Shown here: one piece after another, positions 48,101 to 59,000 of the stretch
Layout of the letters: the number at the start of each line of letters is the position of its first letter
Position numbering within the stretch: position 1 is the first letter of the stretch
The notes under the pieces: model-generated
The model's input: the letters and a program-made list of their open reading frames with translations, nothing else
Told to the model about the DNA's origin: nothing
Databases searched by the model: none
Assembly (NCBI GenBank): GCA_029168955.1
Contig: JAPDOI010001716.1
Coordinates: 1 to 64,000, forward strand
Length of the DNA: 64,000 bases
Reading direction: 5' to 3'
Source: Aplectana chamaeleonis
Lineage: Eukaryota; Nematoda; Chromadorea; Rhabditida; Cosmocercidae
Program-made: the position numbers and the translations under genes

Positions 48101-51100
48101 CGTCGCTATCTCAACAACTTTGTCCAGCGTGTATGCTGCCTTTCAATAAACACAACCACGCAACCCAGCGGAAAGCTCCGGACCAAATCGGCCGAAAAAT
48201 CGGCGAGCGGATCTCAGAATTGTAATTAGCACCCAAAACAACACCCAGGAAGAAGTTTTGAGCCAAATCCGGAACAATTTTTTTTGATACCCATTTTCTC
48301 TTTCTCTTCGCGAAGCTATCGAAAGCCGCTTTTTCAAAACTGTTCTAGAAAACCATGTTCTGAACACTGCAGGTATAGTCCTGCGTAACAATAATCCGCA
48401 TTCAACATTTCATAAAACCCCTGAGGGTTTTATGAAATGTTGAATGCCGATTATTGTTACGCGGGACTATACCTACAATGTTCAGAACATGGTTTTCTAG
48501 AACATCGGTGTGTATGCAAAACAAACCCCTAGGAAAGGAAACTTAGAGACCTGAAATTATTTCTTTTCCTTTCCCCCACAACCCTCAGTCGGCCGTTTTT
48601 TGAGGCTCTGTTCAGCATTGGGAGAGAGACTTTCCTAGTTAGATCCCTCTTCTTGTGAGGGCCGTCGATTGATGTATGAGCCGTGTTTCATATGTTTGTT
48701 TTCCTCACCTTCTTCTGCAAGTCACAATTGAAACTAATTAGAACGACAATCATACCCCCGATCTGAAGCGACATCGCAAAGCTTGCCGGTGGTCCTATGC
48801 GTGAATACACCGAAAGGGACGATTTGATCCTAGCGATTCCGCTTGGGACATTCTCACGTAAGCCGTAATGCATGCGTCTTTAGCGATACTGTTGATGTCG
48901 TCATGCAACCTCGTTCATTCACTAGACATACGTACATATGAGGAGACTATAAACGATCGGAAAATTATGACGAAGATCTTTCAGAAGCACCATACAACTA
49001 ACGATAGATTAACGCTTTCCTTGATACAGAGAGAAGACTTCGTCATCGTCACTAGTTTTTCTCCCTTATCCACTCATTGTTTATGCCCCGCAGCATTGCA
49101 ATGGAGGTCCTTTTTCATATTTGGTTTTTGTCTTTCATTCATTCCTTGTTTCTTCTCAGCGAATAAAGAAGCAGGCGCACCTTCGTTCTGCTCTGACGGG
49201 CTTGTCAGTCAAATCATGAGATAAAACATCTTTCAAACTCCGCAGCTCTCGAGTCGGTGGCAGGAGCCCCATTGGAGTTGGGTTGTCTTCAATTATAAGG
49301 ACTTCGTCACAGCTGTTCGATCGCCTGTATCCCACACGGTCTATACGGTCTTGAAACATTGAACTGCACTTAAAGGCACAGGACAAAAAATTATTTTTCA
49401 GATTTCATGCTTATCTTGGAGAGAGCCACCCTCCGATTACAATGGTATCTCTGAAATCGTCCAAGACCCCCTACGGACGGAGATATAGCTTCTTGGAAAT
49501 GCCTGCATTTTGGGGGCAAAAATTTCGTGGACGAGTTGTCTTAGGCCTTTAATTCTCTTCATTCGCAATCGCTGCACGCGAGCAAAACAGGATAAGGAGA
49601 TAGACCGGCAATGGACTGAAGAACGACGACTTGCTGGAATTCATCCATCCATCGAGTCGCTATCGAGTTCGAAAATCTGTTAGGGGGTCGGGCCTGTGGT
49701 GGTGAGCCAAGGGGGTCGGGCCTGTGGTGGTCGCTTATATCTCGCTTATTTGGAGGAATTGAGATCTCGCACTTGGCAGGTGGTATACAGAAGGGGTCTA
49801 CTACACAAACAAGTGAAAATCACAAAATTCATATCTGAGGGTGTACTGTGCCTTTAAAGGCAGTGTTTACGATAATCCTCGATTTTGAGATTACTTGCTA
49901 AATCGATTGCTTGGCACCCGGGTAAAACTTATATGACGAAGAAATCGATAAAAACGCCCGAGAAGGACAAGAGATCCTTCACTCTCACCCCGCATCTTTA
50001 CTCTCACGGAATCTGTTCGTTTTGACAATGAAATCTTTTGTGGACCCGTCTTTTGCAATTCTCTACTCGCTGTTCCTTCCTTCTTTCTTTTGACCCTAAC
50101 TAATACTGTTTTGCCTGAAATATTCTTTTATTTTCGATTAACCTCATTTTTCACCACCGTGAACATGTTCATCCAACCGGACAACTAGTCCATGCCAGAG
50201 AATAATGTTACTGAAATTAGGCGTTTTCGTACGTTTCTCGCCATTTATTCGTAATTTTAGCAACACTTGGTGGCCAATGCATTGATTTGAGTGGAAATCT
50301 CGGGAACGAAAATCATCGTGAACATTGCCTTTAAAGGGTGCACACGTGTGTCCATCTGCGCCAATATCTTTCCCACCTTGGAGAAGGTGGAAGGTTGTAT
50401 CCGCTCGCCAAAGTGTAGCCGAACATTATCTGTGTGGCAAAATATGCTTGAAAGCATGAACAACGGTTGGCATCATTGCCGATTTGTCATATTAGAGGCC
50501 GGGATCATACTCCCTGCGAAGACCGACGCGACACATTGTTTACCATCCGTATCGACCGAAAATCGATATGCCTGATATGCACCGTCGCTGTCGCTGGTCG
50601 CGGAAAGCATGATCCCGGCCATACACTTCACGTCGCGCTGCGATCCTCACGCAGTCGAGGCCAATGCGGACTGCATACGTGTAATATTAGGGCGCAAGCG
50701 TACTTCAAAAGCGATTTGGTGTCCGCATTTACGAACACATCCGATTCTTTGAAGGCAGTGTTTAGTGCTCACGATGAGAAAGTTGTCCGTTGTTTGTCAA
50801 AAATTTAGGCTTTGGGTCCCTTTAAGAAGAGTAAGAACGAAAGTACGACGAAAAACGGCCAGGAAGTGGGTGGAAATCTCCTGGACCAGCCGACCTATTC
50901 GACCACCCTGCCCACGTCATATAAAAGTACTCCTGCGTTCTTTTCATCAGGGGAACAGTTGAAGATTTTTTGAATATTCTATATCGCGCAAAATTTCAAC
51001 ATCCAAGCGTTTGCATTAAAGGCACAGTCCAAGCTCATGGACGAAATCTGATATTTCCACATAATTGTCAAGTAGGCCCACCCCATATATCACCTACCGA

Positions 51101-53302
51101 GTGCGAGCTCTCAATTCCTCCGAATAAGCGAGATATAGGAGGAAGTCACCTTGGGGCGCTCACATCGGGAAGCCACTTTGGCACGCCCCTTTTACGATCT
51201 TTCGAGCTCAACAGTGGATGAGCGATGGTTTTAGATCAGTAGCCCCGTTCTTCCCTTCATTCCCAGCCTCTTTCTTTGTCCATGTCGGCTCGCCTACACC
51301 GGTTGCAAATGACGGAAGTTACAAGTCTCAGACAACTCGTCCACCATGCTTCCGTAGCTCATTCTTTGAGGCGCCATAACTTCGTTCCTAGGGTTTGTTG
51401 TACGATTCCAGAGACATCATTAGGATCAGCGTGAGATCGTTTTCCAGATAGGCAGAAAAACAGAAAAACGATAGTGAGGTTGAATTGTGCCCTTACACCA
51501 TCTTATTCTTTAAGAGTTTTCGGTACATTCGGTTAAAAAGTTGAAACAGAAAACGAAGTCACTCACCTATGGATTTCGAAGCGCAAAAGTATTTTCGACG
51601 TTAAGTTTGACGCTTTGTCCGCAGTCTCCCGAAACACACCAGAGAGGCGTAAGTAAATATCTCAGAGTTTTCTTTAAACAGGGTTTCTCCGGTATTTGGA
51701 AGTATAATTTTCAATTTTCCCACCTACATAGAACAATGCATGGGGCTCCATATTTCACTAATTTCACGAAGGAACGGCGACTAACGCCCTAAAACGCCTT
51801 ATTTCAGTGAGATTATTTTCTGTCTTTGACAAGTTGCCCACTAGGATGAAGGAGTCTTCGGTGGTGGTGAGTGGTAAGTTATGGGGCCGACCGAGAATGA
51901 AAGATATATTATGCAAAGCAACATTAATTACGGTTCAAAGGAGAGAATGGTATAATAGGGAGTAGAGAAATTCGAACGGCGCGTTCACAGAAAATTTGAT
52001 TGTCACAACAAACAGTTCCTCCAAGAGTAAAGAGGCGGGGTGAGAGTACAGTTTTCCGTGTATTCCTGGCATATTTTCCCACTTTCTTCGTCATTTTATG
52101 TTCACCAGGGGACCACGTGATCGTTTTAGCAAGGAATCCCGAAATCAAAAATTATTCTGATCACTGCCTACAAGTACATTCTACTTGCTTTGGCTGACGA
52201 GAGGTCGCAGATTGAGTCGACTTTTGTCAAAGTCCCTACTGAACTTCCGTGTTTGGACTGTTTTTCTCATTTTCTGTCAGTTAAGTGGAGGCACTTATTG
52301 TTAGAACAACGGATACGGAGCGATGACAGTTATTGTTGCGCTTCCAGCGTGCTTTGCGTTGAAGTATCAGCGCCGGCAAGGTGTTCTGCTTCAAAGAAGA
52401 CAAAAAGCACGGCAATAGTTAAGCTCTTCGAGAATGAACTGCTCCATCGCTCATTTACTCTTTTTTCGGACCGAGGTCTACATGTTGCATTGCATTATCA
52501 CACTGTCGTGGTACGCGACGCATGATTCTGGAGGCGCCCCTCATTCTATTTAGTTTTCCCAATATTCTATGTATACTTCGCATCTATTTGATCGGTTGTA
52601 CGTTGTGTTCTGCGATTACACTCGGCTTGTATGCTCTGCGCCAGGTATGGTGCAAATGGAAAGCTTATTATAGCCATTGCATGAATTCTGATCCAGTGAG
52701 TGGTTCCTGCGTGGTAGCCCTTTAAAGGCATCGTACGCTCAGAAGACCGCATATTCTTTTTCCATGTTTTTGTGTACCTTGGCCTCTCTAGTGAACGAAA
52801 ATGTCAAAGGGGCCCATGAAAAACTTTCATTTGTGAAGAAAAGTCAATCGGAACACATTGTAAATACGAATTTGAATTTCGCGCCGAAATCCTTTTTGAA
52901 GTTTTTCTGCTTTCGGAGGCCTCGTCACTGTCATTTTCGAAGTATTTCGGCATGTGGAGTTCGTGCCGTAACTATTTTTCATGTTGTCTTACGATCGCAC
53001 CAACATGGCTGATCTTCATTTTTGACACCTTCCAACCTCATTGCCCAACGTTTTTGACGCGCCAAAGTTTACCAGTGTGGTCTACCGGGCTCAATCATGA
53101 AATTGAGCCTGAAAAATGAAAAATGATTTCCAGCGCAAACGATGCCTTTAACTAGACGGAAACAATCTTTCCTGATTTTAAACCTCCAGCTTACAATCAG
53201 GCGCATCCAAGAGGTTTGATTCGGTGATGGAAGTTGTGCGAACTGTGCCTCGTGCGCTCGCGCAGTCAGTTTCAGGACCGTAAAGGGCCAATTCTGACTT
53301 GC
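45147..53302 (-). CDS. possible multi-exon gene for a single-span membrane protein, function not recognised (partial)
   Basis: Four exon-like segments read right to left: 53302-53196, 49349-49181, 48877-48709 and 45365-45147. The first has a textbook acceptor (CGGTTTTCAG) and donor (T|GTAAGC) and reads KSELALYGPETDCASARGTV onward. The second is acidic (residues like CDEVLIIEDNPTPMGLLPP). The third contains a hydrophobic span, ASFAMSLQIGGMIVVLISF, and ends AAG|GTGAGG. The fourth opens after GATAG and ends in a basic tail with TGA. Phases agree across all three junctions (1 nt+2 nt, 2 nt+1 nt, 0+0), which is the main support. Weak points: the acceptors of segments two and three (TTTCAAG, CTAAAG) are poor for a nematode, and the opposite strand has pyrimidine-rich AGs at several of these places. 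The introns hold A-E family elements. No start exon was found and no family was recognised. Confidence 0.35.
45482..46042. mobile_element. family A element (subfamily of 60362-60917)
   Basis: The termini are AAAACCAGTGTTCACGATAA and ATTGCGAACACTGCCTTTAA. It is colinear with 60362-60917 (ttctagttttc, ctacagaactctcgaat-type, gcacatgcttgga, gggcaactgttatat). Confidence 0.75.
46217..47056. mobile_element. family A element interrupted by a family D element
   Basis: The left end is AAAGGCAGTGCTTACGATAA and the right end ATCGTGAACACCGCCTTT. Uninterrupted relatives at 16845-17323 and 49856-50333 show that 46341-46806 is an insertion. Confidence 0.8.
46341..46806. mobile_element. family D element nested in family A
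   Basis: The termini are AAAGGCATCGTACGCGC and CACGAACGATGCCTTT. It is colinear with 52724-53149 except for about 45 extra bases near 46630-46675. The host sequence resumes as catcttacccagcctctta. Confidence 0.85.
47057..47515. mobile_element. family B element abutting the family A element
   Basis: It begins AAGGCACAGTCCAAGCTC directly after the A terminus and ends GAGGTTGGACTGTGCTTT. Confidence 0.75.
47628..48143. mobile_element. family E element, copy 2
   Basis: The left end TTTAGGGCAACTTACACGCTC is degraded; the right end is GCGTGTATGCTGCCTTT. The interior matches 35824-36269 (cgaaggtttg, gttgaaatagc). Confidence 0.65.
48341..48504. repeat. 164-bp near-perfect palindrome
   Basis: The arms of about 80 bp start tgttctagaaaaccatgttc and meet at aaacccctgagggttt, with only a few mismatches and essentially no loop. 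It lies beside the family E element. Confidence 0.9.
49372..49855. mobile_element. family C element, copy 2
   Basis: It begins AAAGGCACAGGACAAAAA and ends GGTGTACTGTGCCTTT. It directly abuts the family A element to the right, sharing TTTAAA. Confidence 0.8.
49856..50333. mobile_element. family A element abutting family C
   Basis: It begins AAAGGCAGTGTTTACGATAA and ends ATCGTGAACATTGCCTTT. It is the intact model for the interrupted copy at 46217-47056. Confidence 0.8.
50497..50620. repeat. foldback with GGCCGGGATCAT termini
   Basis: ggccgggatcatactccctg is inverted as gcatgatcccggcc at the right end, with gaccgacgcgac / gtcgctggtcg inside. A similar tip (ggccgggatcatttttcccg) occurs at 18780. 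Confidence 0.65.
50752..51720. mobile_element. family A element interrupted by a family B element
   Basis: The left end AAGGCAGTGTTTAGTGCTCACGA and the body are colinear with 54212-54736 (agagtaagaacg, ggccaggaagtgggtg, tcaacatcc... then gagttttcggta, cagtctcccgaaac). The insertion is 51018-51494. The right end is lost near 51720. Confidence 0.7.
51018..51494. mobile_element. family B element nested in family A
   Basis: AAAGGCACAGTCCAAGCTC to GAGGTTGAATTGTGCCC. The body has gtccaccatgcttccgtagc and cataacttcgttcct. It is absent from the A relative at 54212-54736. Confidence 0.8.
51795..52170 (-). mobile_element. degraded family A copy (reverse)
   Basis: Read on the minus strand, it shares tttcactg-to-cgtttt text and acagttcc/tgacaatgaaat-type stretches with 49856-50333. 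It ends TGATCACTGCCTACAAG. Confidence 0.45.
52522..52644 (+). CDS. possible hydrophobic exon, unknown
   Basis: An ATG-initiated frame codes a strongly hydrophobic stretch (ILFSFPNILCILRIYLIGCT onward) and ends LRQ|GTATGG, a usable donor. It sits between an A remnant and a D element. Upstream, a 111-codon frame (52190-52525) is unrecognised. This could be chance. Confidence 0.2.
52724..53149. mobile_element. family D element, copy 2
   Basis: AAAGGCATCGTACGCTC to GCGCAAACGATGCCTTT. It is intact and is the reference for the nested copy at 46341. Confidence 0.85.
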
Positions 53303-54211
53303 TGAAAACCGTTTTATCAACGTGGTTGTTGCACTAGGCCTCAATCCTTTCGATTTCCTGACAGAATCGAAGAAAGTTTTCAGAGATAGCCTCTAGAAGC
53401 AGGGCTCAAAACCAATCATTCTCCTTATTTAATCGACGTTTTAATGATGGTCAGAAACTAAACTGATCAGTTAGTTATTGGAGATTCATGAGAAGGGAAA
53501 ACAGCAGATGACGACCGCCACCGGGGTGAGCGGTTGTTCGAGCGATTTTTGCTGGCTCTTGGTCCGTAACCTTCCTTGGTTGATCTAAATTCGGCAACGG
53601 TCGGACCGGAAGTACAGACGTCTAGTCCGTTAGTTATTTGCCGATCGTCCTTCCAATTGAGAGTGCTCCTGTACTGGTTACCCAAGCTCACGATCTATCC
53701 GCGGGGACTTTCGAAAACGCCGCCGGGGCTTGTCGACTGAAAGACAGCGGAAACCGGAAGGACAATCAATGCACGTGGTGGTCGGCTAATTGGTCAGGTT
53801 ATATCTTTGTGTAAGAAATAAAGACTACTTTATACTCCCTTCGCGCGCTCCAGCACGCTCTCACTACTGAAAAAAACGTGCGACCCAATCTCGGTCAATA
53901 CTCACAAATGTCATGCTATCGCGCGTCGCATTGTGATCGCACAATGAAAGAGGTCGGAGGTTGCACGGAGCAGCTCTGCGTTGCGTGCTGCGACAGCGTA
54001 TTTGGGTAACTAACTGTGTTGATATCGCCTAGGAAAAAAGTGTGAGTAAGAGTAAGGCGCATCCAGGGGAAGTGTGTTGCATTGGTATTTGATCCTACAA
54101 GGCTCTCCGAAAATTTTCGTAATATAGCGTTTCTCTTCTTCTACGCTGCCTTATTCCCTTCCTGCCTCCGAGTTATTCTGAAATTCCGAGGGTAAAGTGT
54201 GGCGCTGTGTC

Positions 54212-54736
54212 AAAGGCAGTGCTCATGATCAAAAAAAGCCCGTTTTTTAAACGTAGGCGTTGGGCTCTTCTTAGCAGAGTAAGAACGGAAGTGCGGCAAA
54301 AAAACGGCTAGGAAGTGGGTGAAAATTTCGTGGACAAGCCAACCTATTGTTCGAGGCCGCCCACATCATGTAACAGTTGTCCTGCCTCCGTTTCAACAGA
54401 GGAACAGGCACCGAATATTGAATATTTTTTATCGCGTAAATTTCTAACATTCATTGGCCAATCATAATTTCAAAGAGTTTTTGGTGCAAGAGGCAGAAAA
54501 CAAAATTACTTACTTGAGAAATTTGAAGCACAAAACCATTTTGGACGTTAGGTTTGGGGCTTTGTCCGCGGTCCCCCGAAAAGGCTTAATTAAATACTTC
54601 AGAGGTTTCTTCAAACAGTTTTTCTCCGGTATATGGGAGTTTTGTGGGGCTTCTCCCTATTGACCTCTTCTTCGTGGACCTACCTTTACAAAAACATCGA
54701 AAACCAGAATACGGCTTTTATCGTGAACACTGCCTT
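54212..54736. mobile_element. family A element
   Basis: AAAGGCAGTGCTCATGATC to TATCGTGAACACTGCCTT. It is the uninterrupted relative of 50752-51720. Confidence 0.75.
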
Positions 54737-54739
54737 AAA

Positions 54740-55900
54740 GTTCGTGAGAGGTGCGGCCCACCTCCATCCGCCTGGCGAAATTCTGCGTCCCTCACCTTTC
54801 CTAAAAGTTTTGGAAATTCGTGTGGCCTCCAGGTAGATCGTGAGTGTGAGCCACGGAGGATTTAACGCTTAGTGGCATCCGATGATTTAGCTCGTAGATT
54901 ACTGATTTTCCCAGGCTATCTTCAGATTTCGGAGCTTTTTTATTTGATCTTGTTCTACTGGTTTTTACAACTTTTGTACCACTGAACGCCAGTGGAGGGA
55001 CATGCCTTCACCTTTCTTGGCCTCCAAAGCTGCGCCCCCCCCCCACTCTGTGGTGAGCACAGTGCGAGCCTAACCATGCCCAGAGCAGTGCTTGATTTTT
55101 CCATGCAGAACCATACTTGAAGTTAAATTCGAACAGCCTTAAAGGCAGGGTCCGGGCAGAAATTTGACTCCGAGATTTACCACTAAATCGGAGTGTTTGC
55201 TAGAGATAGTCCCAAGAAAGTGTCAAAACACCGGAAAAACGACGTCTTTTTTAGATTATTCCATTTATTTCAGCGAACCACTGTGTCACAGAAGTGTAAC
55301 CATCATCCATGCTTTAACCATCGTCCACGTATTCTTCAAAACTACCGTGTAAATATCGGTCTATCTGGACATAATTATCATGCTGTGAATACCGTAATCC
55401 TTGACTTTAAAGCTGTTTTCTCCCAAAGTAAGGGCTAATAGTTGGTGAGACGTCCAGACGGTGTCCAGCTAAACCACCACAATCTATCTAACCCGAATTT
55501 TGGTAGCGTCAAAATTTGAGCGGACCTATTCTTCAAGTCCAACTCTTGTCCCCATTGCCGAAATCCGCCTTTCCGTTCCTGCCGTTCGGCCACAAATCCT
55601 TCTATGGCGGACATATTGCTAAAGCTCAGCGACTTGGGGATTGATACCATCACAAATTCATCATTACATGGCAGCAAATGAATCATCTACAATCCCCCAA
55701 GCGATTTTCTTGAGAGCTTTGTTCCACTATGGAGTTTTGTTGATGAATCTGGTTCCGATATTGTGCTCGCAATCATGCGTTCGGCTTCCGGAAAGAAGGG
55801 TGAGGGAGGGCGGTTGAAGGAGGGTGTGGCCGGATGGAAGGCTGGGCGAAAGATTCTCAGATTCCTCACACCCCCCCCCCCTCCGTTGCTCTTCCTTGTT
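54740..55900. other. no gene seen upstream of the GPCR
   Basis: It contains a solo AAAGGCAGGGTCCGGGC terminus at 55141, poly-C runs and a pyrimidine-rich tract ending ccag at 55907, which could be a 5'-UTR or trans-splice acceptor for the GPCR. Confidence 0.3.
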
Positions 55901-56081
55901 CTTCTCCAGATCATTCTGTTCTACTCTGGATGATATTCGACTAACACAAATTAGCATCGCAAATCTCGCCTCCACTTCTTCCATCACATTAGTCGTGTTG
56001 CACCTCATTTGAGAACGAAGATTCATCTCCGCGCACACTCATACTCCCTTCTAAATGCCTTTCCGCAGCAGTCTAGCAGCT

Positions 56082-59000
56082 ATGGAAGAGGAAGATGCCT
56101 CATGCTATATGGTCGAAGAGAAGGCATTCGAGTATGATTATGATGAAGGTTTCGACTGGGAGAATATGACCGCCGCACAGTGCAACTGCTCTCATCCACT
56201 ACACAAGTTCCTAGAGGTGAGTCCATTTGGTTTTCCATTTCCTTCTCCTTTTTCGTCCACTGCACTTTTATTCTGCATTTAACGTGATTACGAGAGAGCC
56301 GGGCCAATTGGGACTACTATGGCCGACCCATTAACAAAGGCAATAAGAATGCTTTTCTGCGAAAGCCTCGTTACTCATGTGATAAGAGAAGTTCCAGAAG
56401 GATTTTGAGATTCTGCTTCGCCTTTCCAAAAGTATATCATCTGATTTAAAACAATGGAAAAAGGAGAAAGCGAGTATGTTTTTAGACATTTTAGGTTGTC
56501 GCAACGTACTCGCACGAAATCGTTTTTCATTCCTAATGTTGGTAGACTCACCGACTTTAAGAATATAGCGTAAAAGTCCTGCGAAACTTTGAGTTTCCAG
56601 GGAAAAATTATCTTCTGAGTGCAAAATATTTTGCAATGTCAGAAGTAGCTTTCGCTTCAATCTTAGGTACTAAGGCGCTATTCATTCTCCTCCACACCAG
56701 TGCGTGACGCGCGGGCGTGGCGTGGAAGTGTAAATGTCCTGACGCCTCGCCCACCATGGCGTCGACGGCCGTAACGACTTTTTCATCATTTTCATTATTA
56801 CTCCATCATAAATTTCATTTTGTTGCATGACATTTAATTCCAGTATTACCGTCTGCTACCATGAAAGTGAACGCGTGTACGGTGTTTGCTTGCTTGGAAT
56901 AGCTAAGATCATCTATATTCCAAGAGTATCCAAAGTCGCGCAGAGTTTATTTAAAGATTTTTCCAAAATTATGACTCTTCTGAAGCTCATTTTCGGGTTT
57001 AGGGATCCCTCGAGCTAGAGAGCATTCAACACAGGATCGTCTACATACACTTGTTATGGTGCTTCCCTTCCTTGAGCTAAACGACAGGCCGCGTTACTCC
57101 TTATTTTCGAAGCATGAAGCCGTTTTCACAGGGCTATAGTATCATGAATGCGTAGCACAGCGGTTTCAAACTTAGTGAGGTACCATAGAATTGTTTTTTC
57201 ATGGGAAAGAGAAGAAAAAACAAAGGTGGTTTGATGAACGGGTGACGCTTTTGAGCAGGCCCATAAGTCTGCCTAGAAGACTCTCAAGAATCTGAAGTGT
57301 AATAAGCTCCCCTTATTCTACGTACGCATGTAAAAACCCTCGTTCCGAAAATAGGGCGTGAACAGAAATCAGACCGTCGCGGAATGTCCGCGCATTTCAT
57401 TTCCGACACCAGTTAGCGGATCGCTGACAAAGAACGACACAAGTTTAGAGATGTTCTGGATATTGCTTACATGCGATATACATTTGAAACAGAAAAAAGT
57501 TTCCTCTCTAAGGCTCTCTCGGGTTTTGAAGTGTCCACCGATGTTGCTGATAGCCCTAAGAGTGGCCGTCCGCGTAAAGCGGACAATCCGAAGCACCAAG
57601 CTCATCCCAGGGAGAACGCTTGTCGAAAGTTGAAAAGATCATTAATGGGGATGACAAAAGAACTCCCTTTCAAAATAAATCTTTATGAAAAAAAATCAAA
57701 TATAATAAACTGACTTGCTGGAGCTTACGCCAATGGAAGGCCTCCGCGTGGGCATTTCCTAACTGTCAGCAATGGGTGAAAATGGGAGAAAGGATATTGA
57801 AGGATCCTTTATGGGGTTCCTCCTAACCGTCAGATGTCGTCATCGCGTTCGACGAGAATTTATCTACTGCGGACACCGTACAGAATACCTGCAGCGAGTC
57901 TATGCCACCAGGTTGCATTTCCGCAGCAAAATCTAGTAATGGTCACCCCGCTCCTGAATACCCATTCTATGGGCAACTACCACAGTTTTTGCCTCGATCA
58001 CTAGTGATAATGTGTTTTAGCTGGCCTTTTGGGTTCTGAAGGTCGCATGATTCTCTGGTCCTGACCTTTCTAAAGAGCGTCTGTGACTACTGCACATTCT
58101 TTCCGGTTATCAATGGTACAACTTACAGCAAGGTAGGCACCTAGAGGTATTTATCGTAGAAAGATGTAATTTCTGAAGGCAGTCCTCATAAAAGTATTTA
58201 ACAAGGACGACGTTCATCTCAACCGATTCGCTTTTGAAGCACAGTAGGACAGTCAGTAGAAGAGCGTGCCGCTGCACCAGCACGCCCTCCTAGTGTGCTG
58301 TAAATCGGTCTGATCGAGCAGCTGCTCCTCCTAGTGTGCTGTAAATCGCTTTGCTTTCAAGTTCAACCACTCTATTGATTCTTCTGATGCGGGCCAACCC
58401 GGAAACGTCTCTTTCCACGGTGTGCAACCGCTAACTTTGAAAAGGCAGTTGGCAGTTGAAGGCTGGTCCTAGAAGGTGAGCTGGAGTCACTCAGATAATA
58501 ACACCGGCTGAGCGGGCGGAGAAGTAGGGTCGCCGGCTGAGCGGGCAGGCTTATTTTGGGGGCGGAGCGTCTTACCGGCTGAGCGGGCGGGCATGCGTTT
58601 TACCGGCTGAGGGGCATGGCTTTACCGGGTCAGCGGGCAGACATAATTCCACGGCGGAGCATGTCACCGGCTGATCGGGCAGACATAGCATCACCGGCTG
58701 AGGGGCATGGCTTTACGGGCTGAACGGTCAGATATTAATCAATGGCGGAGCATATCACCGGCTGATCGGGCAGACACTAAAGCGAACCAGACTCATGTAT
58801 GGCGCGGGCGAAATGGGCTTCAAGCTGATTCGGGTGTTGGCATTCGAACGGGTGGCCATCCACACGATTTGGATCATCGACCCCTCACCCCTTACGGTTC
58901 GTTGTGACCGTGGGGACGTGACAACGGGTCAGTTCATGATTTTTGAAGCAAGGTAAGGCTTGCCGCTTCAGAAATGAAACGCAAGCCTCGAACTTGCTGG

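Noticed and set aside
55727..56038. Minus-strand glutamate/lysine-rich frame upstream of the GPCR
   Set aside because: Its acidic/basic part is the complement of a plus-strand polypyrimidine acceptor tract, so the composition is explained by that.
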